Assembly (NCBI GenBank): GCA_021799945.1 | Contig: JAJYZK010000064.1 | Coordinates: 1-11,097 of the forward strand | DNA from: Acidobacteriota bacterium | GTDB lineage: Bacteria > Acidobacteriota > Terriglobia > Terriglobales > Acidobacteriaceae | DNA length: 11,097 nucleotides | Reading direction: 5' to 3' | Shown: positions 1-6,598 of the stretch, piece after piece | How positions within the stretch are numbered: position 1 is the first letter of the stretch | Layout: each line of letters begins with the position of its first letter | Position numbers and translations under genes: made by a program | The notes under the pieces: model-generated | The model's input: the letters and a program-made list of their open reading frames with translations, nothing else | Told to the model about the DNA's origin: nothing | Databases searched by the model: none

Positions 1-425
1 AAGGGATGCCAGAAGCGGGTGTTTTTCCGCGCAGCGCCGGAAGCCGCGGTTCGGAGTTCTTCGGTCGATGTCTTCATGAGTGCTTAGCTCCCTTCAAACC
101 TTCTCCTGGAGTCGACAGGAGTCGGCCGCCGCGGCGGAGGGAATCCGCCAGTCGTCCGGTTCCGGACCCATCAAGTCTACCGCGTGTCCGGCGGCCCCGA
201 TTTACCCCGCGGCCCCACTTTGTACGGCGGCTTTGGTATATCTGGCGGGCTTGCCGGCGCCTCGCTCGGCGCTTCGGCGCGTCTTTCCACAAACTCCCTC
301 GTGTGGCGAATCAGAAATTCGTTACAGAACAACCCCAGATCCTTCGACTCCGTTTGGCCCAAAAGCGGGCCAAACTTTGCTCAGGATGACAGTTCATTTG
401 TTATGCGAACTTCCGACTCGGGACC
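1..425. other. Region without a convincing gene, downstream of ald
   Basis: No reading frame here looks like a real protein. The open frames on both strands are short, rich in Arg, Pro and Ser, match no family I recognise, and lie in several overlapping frames, as expected in GC-rich DNA. The stretch follows the 3' end of ald (minus strand) and holds the hairpin element at 339-387, a perfect 12-bp GC palindrome at 126-137 that could easily be chance, and short GC-rich repeats around 190-215. A gene ending just left of the window cannot be excluded. Confidence 0.6.
339..387. repeat. Hairpin-forming, REP-like interspersed element (candidate)
   Basis: A perfect 9-bp inverted repeat, GTTTGGCCC (352-360) and GGGCCAAAC (367-375), encloses a 6-base loop. 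An outer pair, ATCCT (339-343) and AGGAT (383-387), flanks it. The flanks ATCCTTCGACTCCG and GCTCAGGATGACA resemble a short dispersed intergenic repeat that I recall from many GC-rich environmental genomes including Acidobacteriota; that is recall, not a search. It lies 39-87 bp past the ald stop, so it could also stabilise or end the ald transcript, although no T-run follows the stem on the minus strand. Only one copy is visible in the window. Confidence 0.5.
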
Positions 426-1541
426 CTAGGCGAGCAAGCTCCGCGCCGATTTCCAGGAGCGATTCTGTGACTGCGCGACGGCTTGGCTCGTCAACTCTCC
501 GGCGTAGGTATTCACTCCGGACAGCAGCGCCGCATCGGCGGCCGCAGCCGCCTTGATGCCCCGCTGGGCAAGACGCAGAACATAAGGGAAAGTGGCGTTG
601 GTGAGGGCCAGCGTCGAAGTGTACGGAACGGCGGCGGGCATGTTCGTCACGCAGTAATGAACGACGCCATCCACCAGGAAGGCCGGGGCGCTGTGGGTGG
701 TGGGGCGAGCGGTCTCAATGCAGCCGCCTTGATCGATGGCCACGTCCACGACGACGGCGCCTTTCTTCATGTTCGAAACCATCTGCCGGGTGACGATCCG
801 GGGAGCCGCGGCGCCTGGAATGAGGACGCCGCCGATCAGCAGGTCGGCATCGCGAACCGCCTGGGTAACGTTATAGGCATTGGACGCCAGAGTGCGGAGA
901 CGGCCGGCGAAGATGTCCTCCAGTTCGCGCAATCGGTTCAGGTTCAGATCCACCAGGGTGACGCTGGCGCCCATACCCAGGGCGACCTTGGCCGCATTTG
1001 CGCCGACGGTTCCGCCGCCCAGGATGCACACGTTGGCCGGCGGAGTTCCCGGCACGCCTCCCAGCAGCACCCCCCGGCCGCCGCGCTCTTTTTCCAGATA
1101 CGCGGCGCCCACCTGCACCGACATTTTGCCGGCCACCTCGGACATCGGGGTCAGCAGCGGCAGCCGCCCCAAGCCGTCGCTGATGGTTTCGTAGGCGATG
1201 CCGGTCACCTTGGCGTCCAACAGCGCCGTGGTGAGTTCGCGAAGAGGGGCGAGATGCAGAAAAGTGAACAGCAGCAGGCCTTCGCGGAAGTGGCCGAACT
1301 CCGCCGCTACCGGCTCTTTCACTTTGACCACCATGTCGGCCCGGTCCCAGACGCGTTGGGCCGAGTCGACCAGCTCCGCACCCGCGTCCCGATACTCCCC
1401 ATCGGGAAAGGCCGAAAGCTCGCCGGCGCCCGTTTCCACCAGCACCTTGTGTCCGGCGTCCGTCAGAGACTTTGCGCCGGCCGGTGTGATCCCCACGCGG
1501 CTTTCGTGGTCCTTCAATTCCTTGGGCACGCCAATGATCAT
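426..1541 (-). CDS. ald: Alanine dehydrogenase
   Basis: Catalyses reversible NAD-dependent oxidative deamination of L-alanine to pyruvate and ammonia, in the cytoplasm; it serves alanine catabolism or ammonium assimilation and NADH balance. The 371-residue length is normal for the family, and the N-terminus (MIIGVPKELKDHESRVGITP) is typical. Residues known in the family are present at the expected positions: R15 and K75 (substrate binding), H96 (catalytic), the nucleotide-binding loop GGGTVG at 175-180, D198 for the NAD ribose, and catalytic D270 in VAIDQGG. The ATG at 1541 is supported by AGGAG (1549-1553 on the complement) seven bases upstream. It lies 225 bp downstream of the aldehyde dehydrogenase gene on the same strand. 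That gap contains a strong hairpin, so the two need not be one operon. Nothing appears broken. Confidence 0.96.
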   Translation of the reverse strand: MIIGVPKELKDHESRVGITPAGAKSLTDAGHKVLVETGAGELSAFPDGEYRDAGAELVDSAQRVWDRADMVVKVKEPVAAEFGHFREGLLLFTFLHLAPLRELTTALLDAKVTGIAYETISDGLGRLPLLTPMSEVAGKMSVQVGAAYLEKERGGRGVLLGGVPGTPPANVCILGGGTVGANAAKVALGMGASVTLVDLNLNRLRELEDIFAGRLRTLASNAYNVTQAVRDADLLIGGVLIPGAAAPRIVTRQMVSNMKKGAVVVDVAIDQGGCIETARPTTHSAPAFLVDGVVHYCVTNMPAAVPYTSTLALTNATFPYVLRLAQRGIKAAAAADAALLSGVNTYAGELTSQAVAQSQNRSWKSARSLLA

Positions 1542-1606
1542 GGAGAGGCTCCTGATGTCTGCGCAGAATGGCCCCGGCGGTATGAGGGGCTGTCTTCATG
1601 GTAGGC

Positions 1607-1630
1607 TGCGCGCGAATCCCTGCGCGCGCA
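1607..1630 (-). promoter_or_regulatory. GC hairpin in the ald upstream region
   Basis: A perfect 8-bp inverted repeat, TGCGCGCG (1607-1614) and CGCGCGCA (1623-1630), with an 8-base loop, lies 66-89 bp upstream of the ald start. It could be a regulatory site or part of the ald leader. Alternating GC can produce such a match by chance. I see no clear -10/-35 pair beside it. Confidence 0.25.
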
Positions 1631-1736
1631 AACCCGATGCCATAAGTCTCAGTATGGGCATGAAATCTCACGGGAGCGTTGCATTTCTGCACGAAGGGTG
1701 CGCCGATCCGCCGCCGCGCCGCGGGAGGCATGAGAG

Positions 1737-1751
1737 CGGGCGGGCCGCCCG
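1737..1751 (-). terminator. Possible stem-loop terminator after the aldehyde dehydrogenase gene
   Basis: On the minus strand CGGGCG-GCC-CGCCCG forms a 6-bp GC stem 16-30 bases beyond the aldehyde dehydrogenase stop. No T-run follows, so it is not a classical intrinsic terminator; it may only protect the 3' end of the transcript or be a chance GC palindrome. Confidence 0.3.
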
Positions 1752-1763
1752 GATTAACCCTTT

Positions 1764-1789
1764 GTATCAATCTGGGGTATCAATCTGGG
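1764..1789. repeat. Exact 13-bp tandem duplication across a stop codon
   Basis: The 13-mer GTATCAATCTGGG occurs twice head to tail, at 1764-1776 and 1777-1789, with no mismatch. It spans the 3' end of the aldehyde dehydrogenase gene on the minus strand. Because 13 is not a multiple of three, the second copy is read in another frame and supplies the present TGA stop (1767-1769). With one copy removed, the frame would end RAQIDTKG instead of RAQIDTPD, at the TAA on the complement of 1754-1756. Confidence 0.9.
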
Positions 1790-3254
1790 CGCGCTGCAGG
1801 CGGTCGGAATAATCCAGGTACACGGACTTCCAAGCGGTATAAAAATCGATGGCCCCGGCGCCCTCGCGGTGGCCGTTGCCGGTTTGCTTGACGCCGCCGA
1901 AGGGCAGATGAACCTCGGCGCCGATAGTCGGCGCGTTGATGTAGGTAATTCCCGCCTCCAGATCGCGCACCGCCTTGAGAGCCCGGTTCACGTCCCGGGA
2001 ATAGAGAGCCGTGGAAAGTCCGTAGTCGATGCCGTTCGCAATCTCGACCGCCTGCTCGAAGCCATCGCATTCGATCAGGGACACCAGGGGTCCGAAGACC
2101 TCCTCGCGGGCGATCCGCATTTGTGGCTGGACGCCGGTAAACACGGTGGGCGCGAAGTAGAAGCCCTTCGCCAGTTCTCCGCCGAGGCGGACTCCGCCGG
2201 TCAAGAGTTGAGCCCCTTCCCGGCTCGCGATTGCAGTATAGCGCTCGCTGGTCTCAAGCTGCTGCAGGTTGATCTGAGGCCCCATTTCGACGGACTCGTC
2301 CAGCCCGTTGCCGACGCGCAGGGCCGCGGCCCGCTGCACGAGTCTGCGCGTGAACTCGTCGGCGATGCCGCGCTCCAGGATGATGCGGCTGGTCGCCGTG
2401 CAGCGCTGGCCGGTGGTGCCAAAGGCGCCCCAGAGCGCGCCTTCGAGGGCCAGGTCGAGGTTGGCGTCCTCCAGAACGATCATGGCGTTCTTGCCGCCCA
2501 TTTCGAGCGAACAGGGCTTGAATTCTCCGGCCGCCGTCAGTCCGACCAGGCGGCCCACTTCGCTTGAGCCGGTGAAGGAGACGGCCCGCACCCCCGGATG
2601 CGCGGCCAGCGGCGCGCCGGCATCCGGGCCGAAGCCGGTTACGATGTTTGCCACCCCATCCGGAAGTCCCGCCTCCATCAGCGTCTCGACCAGGTGGATG
2701 GCGGAGAGCGGCGTGTCCTCCGCCGGCTTGAGGACGCAGACATTGCCGCAGACCAGAGCGGGGAAGAGCTTCCAGGAAGGGATGGCCATGGGGAAGTTCC
2801 AAGGCGTAATCATGCCGCAGACGCCCACCGGCATGCGGACGGACATGGCGAACTTGGAGGGCAGCTCCGATGGGGTGGTCTGGCCGAACAGGCGGCGCCC
2901 CTCACCAGCCATGTAAAACGCGGTATCGATGGCCTCCTGCACATCGCCCCGCGCCTCCGCGAGCACTTTGCCCATTTCACGGGTCATCTGCCGCGCGAAC
3001 TCCTCCTTCCGCTTCAGCAGGAGCTCTCCGGTGCGGAAGAGGATCTCCGCGCGCCGGGGAGCGGGAACCGCGCGCCAGGAGCGGTAGGCCTTTGCGGCGG
3101 CTTCGACCGCCAGACCCACGTCTTCCGCTCCGGAGGCCTGGAACTCGCCAATCGCATCTTCGGGGTCGGCGGGGTTCCGATTGAGAAACGTCTTGCCGCT
3201 TCGCGCCGGGAGCCACCGGCCGCCGATTAAGTTGCCGTAACACTTTCTGGCCAT
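1767..3254 (-). CDS. NAD(P)-dependent aldehyde dehydrogenase
   Basis: Oxidises an aldehyde to the carboxylic acid with NAD(P)+, in the cytoplasm. The 495-residue length is that of a complete single-domain ALDH superfamily enzyme. Signature residues are all present: N153 in TPWNFP (oxyanion site), K176 in VLKPAE (cofactor ribose), GSSEVG at 229-234 (nucleotide loop), E251 in LEMGGKN (general base), C285 in TGQRC (nucleophile) and E385 in EEVFGP. The C-terminal stretch INAPTIGAEVHLPFGG resembles, from memory, the 2,5-dioxopentanoate (alpha-ketoglutarate semialdehyde) dehydrogenases of sugar-acid pathways and the ALDH7 branch, so a semialdehyde substrate is plausible, but sequence alone does not fix it and no pathway neighbour is present. 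The start is the first ATG; upstream there is only a weak AGG-type ribosome site. It is divergent from mreB. The last residues come from a 13-bp tandem duplication. Confidence 0.93.
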   Translation of the reverse strand: MARKCYGNLIGGRWLPARSGKTFLNRNPADPEDAIGEFQASGAEDVGLAVEAAAKAYRSWRAVPAPRRAEILFRTGELLLKRKEEFARQMTREMGKVLAEARGDVQEAIDTAFYMAGEGRRLFGQTTPSELPSKFAMSVRMPVGVCGMITPWNFPMAIPSWKLFPALVCGNVCVLKPAEDTPLSAIHLVETLMEAGLPDGVANIVTGFGPDAGAPLAAHPGVRAVSFTGSSEVGRLVGLTAAGEFKPCSLEMGGKNAMIVLEDANLDLALEGALWGAFGTTGQRCTATSRIILERGIADEFTRRLVQRAAALRVGNGLDESVEMGPQINLQQLETSERYTAIASREGAQLLTGGVRLGGELAKGFYFAPTVFTGVQPQMRIAREEVFGPLVSLIECDGFEQAVEIANGIDYGLSTALYSRDVNRALKAVRDLEAGITYINAPTIGAEVHLPFGGVKQTGNGHREGAGAIDFYTAWKSVYLDYSDRLQRAQIDTPD

Positions 3255-3311
3255 GATCGCCTGCCCTAACTGAACATCCGCGCGGGGCTTTCTGAGAATA
3301 ACTTAAGAGAG

Positions 3312-3338
3312 ATGCGGCGTCCTAGCGGCGCGCCGCAT
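3312..3338. promoter_or_regulatory. Inverted repeat in the divergent intergenic region (possible operator)
   Basis: ATGCGGCG (3312-3319) and CGCCGCAT (3331-3338) form a perfect 8-bp inverted repeat around an 11-base spacer, in the 209-bp region between the divergent aldehyde dehydrogenase and mreB genes. It lies 58-84 bp upstream of the aldehyde dehydrogenase start, a sensible operator position, but no regulator gene is present and the spacer also contains an overlapping GGCGCGCC palindrome. The function is inference only. Confidence 0.25.
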
Positions 3339-3426
3339 GCGCTAACTCCGATTGCGGTCCGGCCAAAGCCAAACCGGCAAAGCAACGACTCAAAAGAGTA
3401 TCGGTACAGGATCCCAGTGGCGGACG

Positions 3427-3432
3427 TACAAT
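3427..3432 (+). promoter_or_regulatory. Candidate -10 box for the mre operon
   Basis: TACAAT, one mismatch from TATAAT, lies 31 bases upstream of the mreB ATG, in a locally AT-richer stretch (TACAATAAAAT). It would give a short leader of about 25 nt. No good -35 hexamer is visible 16-18 bases upstream (only GTACAG-like sequence), so the call is tentative. Confidence 0.35.
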
Positions 3433-3463
3433 AAAATCAGTCGTTAAGAAGCAACTTGTCTCC

Positions 3464-4528
3464 ATGTCCTCAAACGGTTTTCATTCGCGATCTTCGCGGG
3501 CGCATGGCGTGCGCTCGCTGTTCAGCGTCTTTTCCAGCGACCTGGCGATCGATTTAGGCACCGCCAACACTTTGGTGTACGCGCGCGGCAAGGGCATTGT
3601 GGTGAATGAGCCCTCCATCGTCGCCATCAATAAAAATACCGGGGAAGTGGAGGCGGTGGGCAAGGAAGCCAAGGAGATGCTGGGCCGGACTCCGGGAAAT
3701 ATCGTAGCCATCAAACCGATGAAGGATGGCGTGATCGCGGACTTCAAGATTACCGAAAAGATGTTGAATTACTTCATCCAGAAGGCGCATAACCGCAAAA
3801 TGCTGGTGCATCCGCGGATTGTGATCGGAGTGCCTTCCGAGATCACCCAGGTGGAGAAGCGGGCGGTGGAGGACTCCGCCTATCGAGCCAAAGCCAGCGA
3901 AGTCTTTCTGGTGGAGCAGGCCATGGTTGCGGCCATCGGGGCCGGTCTGCCGATTACCGAGCCCAGCGGCAACATGGTGGTGGATATCGGAGGAGGCACG
4001 ACGGATATCGCCGTCATTTCCCTCTCCGGCATCGTCTATTCGCGCTCGGTGCGCATGGCCGGCAACCAGATGGACGAGGCCATCATGAATTACCTCAAGC
4101 GCAAGTACAACCTGCTCATCGGGGAGCGCACCGCCGAGCAGATCAAGATCGATCTCGGATCGGCGTATCCGCTGGACAAACCCCTGACCATGGAGATCAA
4201 GGGCCGAAACCTCATAGAAGGAGTGCCCAAGACCATCACCATCGACGATGGGGAAATCCGCGAGGCCCTCACGGAGTGCATCTCCACCATCTTGAACGCG
4301 ATCCGGGTGGCGCTGGAGCGGACGCCTCCGGAGCTGAGCGCCGACATCAGCGACCGCGGCATTGTTCTCACCGGCGGCGGCGCGCTGATCAAGAATCTGG
4401 ATAAGCGCATCCGCGAGGAGACCGGATTGCCGGTATCGATTGCGGACGACCCTCTGGCCAGCGTCGTTCTGGGTACCGGCAAGATGCTGAGCGACTTCCG
4501 GCTGCTGCGCAAGATCAAAATCGATTGA
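3464..4528 (+). CDS. mreB: Rod shape-determining protein MreB (actin homologue)
   Basis: Polymerises with ATP into membrane-associated filaments that orient the cell-wall elongation machinery. The protein has 354 residues (E. coli MreB about 347). Actin-fold motifs are clear: phosphate-1 loop around D30 (IDLGTANTLVY), phosphate-2 loop VVDIGGGTTDIAV (172-184), and adenosine motif GIVLTGGGA near 299-307. The segment VEQAMVAAIGAG (150-161) has Gln at residue 152 where many MreBs have the second Glu of EEP. The start is uncertain: the ATG has no good ribosome site (only AAGAAG), and the first 16 or so residues are Ser/Arg-rich and extend beyond the usual N-terminus; GTG at codon 17 (3512) would give a more typical VRSLFSVFSSDLAIDLG beginning. 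It leads the plus-strand elongasome operon, 133 bp before mreC. Confidence 0.97.
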   Translation: MSSNGFHSRSSRAHGVRSLFSVFSSDLAIDLGTANTLVYARGKGIVVNEPSIVAINKNTGEVEAVGKEAKEMLGRTPGNIVAIKPMKDGVIADFKITEKMLNYFIQKAHNRKMLVHPRIVIGVPSEITQVEKRAVEDSAYRAKASEVFLVEQAMVAAIGAGLPITEPSGNMVVDIGGGTTDIAVISLSGIVYSRSVRMAGNQMDEAIMNYLKRKYNLLIGERTAEQIKIDLGSAYPLDKPLTMEIKGRNLIEGVPKTITIDDGEIREALTECISTILNAIRVALERTPPELSADISDRGIVLTGGGALIKNLDKRIREETGLPVSIADDPLASVVLGTGKMLSDFRLLRKIKID

Positions 4529-4579
4529 GGCTTCATCCAATGGACGGGGGCTTGCGACTGGGAGCGGAGCGGCGTGAAG

Positions 4580-4596
4580 GGCTCGCGAGGCGAGCC
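4580..4596 (+). other. Hairpin in the mreB-mreC spacer
   Basis: GGCTCGC (4580-4586) and GCGAGCC (4590-4596) form a perfect 7-bp stem with a GAG triloop, 52 bases after the mreB stop. Immediately downstream is AAAGGAGG (4600-4607), an excellent Shine-Dalgarno match with no start codon at a usable distance. The hairpin could act as an intra-operon attenuator or as an mRNA stability element setting MreB above MreC. No T-run follows, so full termination is unlikely. Confidence 0.35.
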
Positions 4597-4661
4597 GGCA
4601 AAGGAGGCGCCGCCGCCGGCAGATCGGTCTCCCGCCCAGGCGCCGGCGAGTGGCGAGTTCC

Positions 4662-5993
4662 ATGGACTCCTTTCTGAGCGGATATAAGAATCTTCTGGTG
4701 CTGGTCGGCGTGCTGCTGGCCCAGGTGATCGGCTTGGCGATGCAGATCCGGCGTCCCAATCCCGCAGCGCCGGACGTCCCTCCGGTGCGCCTGATCCGCC
4801 TCTGGGCCGTCGGCCTCTTCAGTCCGCCGGAGGAGTTCCTCCAAGGCGCCGGCCGGGGCCTTCGCAGCGCCTGGGCCAACTATCTGGATTTGCGCGGCGC
4901 CCGCCGCGAGAATCGGCAGTTGCAGGAGCAGATTGCGCGGCTACGGCTGGAGCAGGCGGCCCTGCTGGAGGATGCGCGCCAGGGCCAGCGTTTACAGCAA
5001 CTTCTCGCATTTAAAGAACACTACGTCTACCGCACCGTGCCGGCGCAGATCATCGGCACTTCGGGGACCGATCAGTCCAGGGTTTTGTATATCGACAAGG
5101 GCTCCGCCGACGGCCTGCGGCCGGATATGGCGGTGATCACGCCCGACGGCATTGTGGGCAAACTGAAGGACGTATTTCCGCATACGGCGCAGGTTCTGGA
5201 GATCTCCGATCAGACCAGCGGGACGGGGATTCTGCTGGAGGAGACGCGCCTGCGGGGCGTGCTGCGCGGCAATGCGCTGGGCCAACCGCAGGTCATCAAC
5301 ATGCTTCCCGATGAGCGGGTCAAGCCGGGCGAGCGGGTGATCACCAGCGGCGGGGATCAGATCTTTCCTCGGGGGCTGGCCGTCGGAGTGGTGGACCGCG
5401 TGGCGCCCGATGCCCAGAATCCTCCATTTATGGACATCCTGGTGAAGCCTGCGGCGAACCTCGGCCATCTGGAAGAACTGCTCATCATCACCCAGACGAG
5501 CGACCGGATGCCGGCGGAGGACAGGCGGGACCTGGCGCAGAGTGAAGCGGCGGGCGTGGCGGCGGAGCGGCAGCAAAGAGCCTCGGACATCCTTGCCGAG
5601 CGGCTGCCGGGCATCGGCGATCCAAACCCGAACGCCGCCGGCGGAGCCGCCGACAGTCAGGCAGTCTCGCTCACCGGGGTGGTCGCGCCTCCGCCGCAGC
5701 CGCCTCCGCCCCTGCACACCGACCGCTATTCGCCTGACGCGACGCCGCCGGCGGCGGACCTGATCCCCGGCAAGCCCTTTACCGTCATGCCTGTTCCTTT
5801 GGCCGGCGACGCGGGAAGCAGGGGAACGGCCGGCGCAAAACCGAAGCCGCAATCGGGGGCGGATGCGCCGGGCGCGCGCGCCGCGAAGCCAGCCGGCGAA
5901 AGCAAAGATGCCTCCGGGGGGCCGGCGGCCCGACCGCTGGACCGACCGGCGAACAGGCCGGCGAAGGCGCCGGCGAATGGGGCCGCCCAGTAA
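4662..5993 (+). CDS. mreC: Rod shape-determining protein MreC
   Basis: Inner-membrane, mostly periplasmic scaffold that links MreB filaments to the PBP2-RodA synthase and activates it. From the ATG at 4662 the protein has 443 residues. Visible parts in order: one N-terminal membrane segment (about 9-27, LLVLVGVLLAQVIGLAM), a coiled-coil stretch rich in Arg, Glu and Leu (about 75-118), the paired beta-barrel MreC domain (about 122-278) with IIGTSGTDQSRVLYIDKG and VKPGERVITSGGDQIFPRGL, then a Pro/Ala-rich tail of about 160 residues. It is longer than E. coli MreC (367) because of that tail. An in-frame GTG at 4650 would add four residues; neither start has a clear ribosome site at normal spacing. 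The stop overlaps the mreD start by one base (TAATG), indicating translational coupling. Confidence 0.95.
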   Translation: MDSFLSGYKNLLVLVGVLLAQVIGLAMQIRRPNPAAPDVPPVRLIRLWAVGLFSPPEEFLQGAGRGLRSAWANYLDLRGARRENRQLQEQIARLRLEQAALLEDARQGQRLQQLLAFKEHYVYRTVPAQIIGTSGTDQSRVLYIDKGSADGLRPDMAVITPDGIVGKLKDVFPHTAQVLEISDQTSGTGILLEETRLRGVLRGNALGQPQVINMLPDERVKPGERVITSGGDQIFPRGLAVGVVDRVAPDAQNPPFMDILVKPAANLGHLEELLIITQTSDRMPAEDRRDLAQSEAAGVAAERQQRASDILAERLPGIGDPNPNAAGGAADSQAVSLTGVVAPPPQPPPPLHTDRYSPDATPPAADLIPGKPFTVMPVPLAGDAGSRGTAGAKPKPQSGADAPGARAAKPAGESKDASGGPAARPLDRPANRPAKAPANGAAQ

Positions 5994-6514
5994 TGGCCAT
6001 GCTGGCCGCAGTCCGGCGCCGCGAGCTGGATGTCCAGCGCTACCCCATGGCCGTGGTGATCCTTACCCCGCTAACGGCCATTTTCCTGCAGGCCTATGTG
6101 CCGCACTACGTGGCGAAATTCGATCTCATCGACCTGCCTCTTCTGGTCGTGATCTATTTTTCCGTAGGCTGGCGCAATCCGATCGCGGGAACCATCACCG
6201 GAGCGTTGGTCGGTCTGATCGAGGATGCGCTTACCAGCCGTCCGCTGGGGATCAACGGCATCGCCAAATGCGTCGTGGGTTTTTGCGCCGGCTCGCTTGG
6301 GGTGAAAATCGACGTGGAAAATCCAGGGGCCCGGCTGCTGATCAATTTCGCCTTCAGCCTGCTCAATATTTTTATCTATCTGTTCGTTCTTCACCGGATG
6401 CTCGCGCTCCACCTGCAGACCAACTGGGTGCAGGAGATCATCAAGGCGGTGATTAACGCGATCGTCGGAGTGTTCGTCTTCGACGTGCTGGACCGCATCC
6501 GGCGGAGAGAATAA
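5993..6514 (+). CDS. mreD: Rod shape-determining protein MreD
   Basis: Integral inner-membrane partner of MreC in the elongasome. The protein has 173 residues, near the family norm, and is strongly hydrophobic with about six candidate membrane segments (roughly 19-36, 45-60, 63-79, 87-104, 114-135 and 149-166) and a basic C-terminal end (DRIRRRE). The segment LIEDALTSRPLGINGIAK (75-92) fits the conserved MreD loop, in which an Asp and a later LG pair recur. It starts at the ATG that shares one base with the mreC stop; a second in-frame ATG at 5999 is an alternative. Sequence conservation in MreD is low generally, so the call rests on topology, this loop, and its position directly after mreC and before the PBP2 gene. 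Confidence 0.93.
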   Translation: MAMLAAVRRRELDVQRYPMAVVILTPLTAIFLQAYVPHYVAKFDLIDLPLLVVIYFSVGWRNPIAGTITGALVGLIEDALTSRPLGINGIAKCVVGFCAGSLGVKIDVENPGARLLINFAFSLLNIFIYLFVLHRMLALHLQTNWVQEIIKAVINAIVGVFVFDVLDRIRRRE

Positions 6515-6541
6515 GGGTCGCATTGCGCGCATCCACTCCCG

Positions 6542-6573
6542 GCTCGGACCTTTGAGTCCTGGAGGGCCCGAGC
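6542..6573 (+). other. Weak stem-loop in the mreD-mrdA spacer
   Basis: GCTCGG (6542-6547) can pair with CCGAGC (6568-6573); an alternative inner pairing is GGAC (6546-6549) with GTCC (6556-6559). The structure ends 25 bases before the mrdA GTG start and 11 bases before its ribosome site, so it could modulate mrdA translation. There is no T-run, so it is not a classical terminator. Confidence 0.25.
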
Positions 6574-6598
6574 ATAGTCCAACAGAGAGGGACCTACG

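Noticed and set aside
126..137. Perfect 12-bp palindrome CCGCCGCGGCGG
   Set aside because: Composed only of G and C in a GC-rich region; expected often by chance and not tied to any gene start.
6..389. 127-residue plus-strand frame at the left edge
   Set aside because: Arg/Pro/Ser-rich, overlaps three other open frames, and its end runs through the REP-like hairpin element.
483..1604. 373-residue plus-strand frame opposite ald
   Set aside because: Mirror frame of a gene whose catalytic residues are all in register; its composition is rich in His, Gln, Arg and Gly with no family resemblance.
4540..4677. 45-residue plus-strand frame (start MDGGLRLGAERREG) between mreB and mreC
   Set aside because: No ribosome site precedes it, it overlaps the mreC start in another frame, and its Arg/Gly composition looks like chance.
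3554..4879. 441-residue minus-strand frame opposite mreB
   Set aside because: Antisense to mreB and the start of mreC; a repetitive His/Arg/Asp/Gly composition is typical of antisense GC-rich frames.
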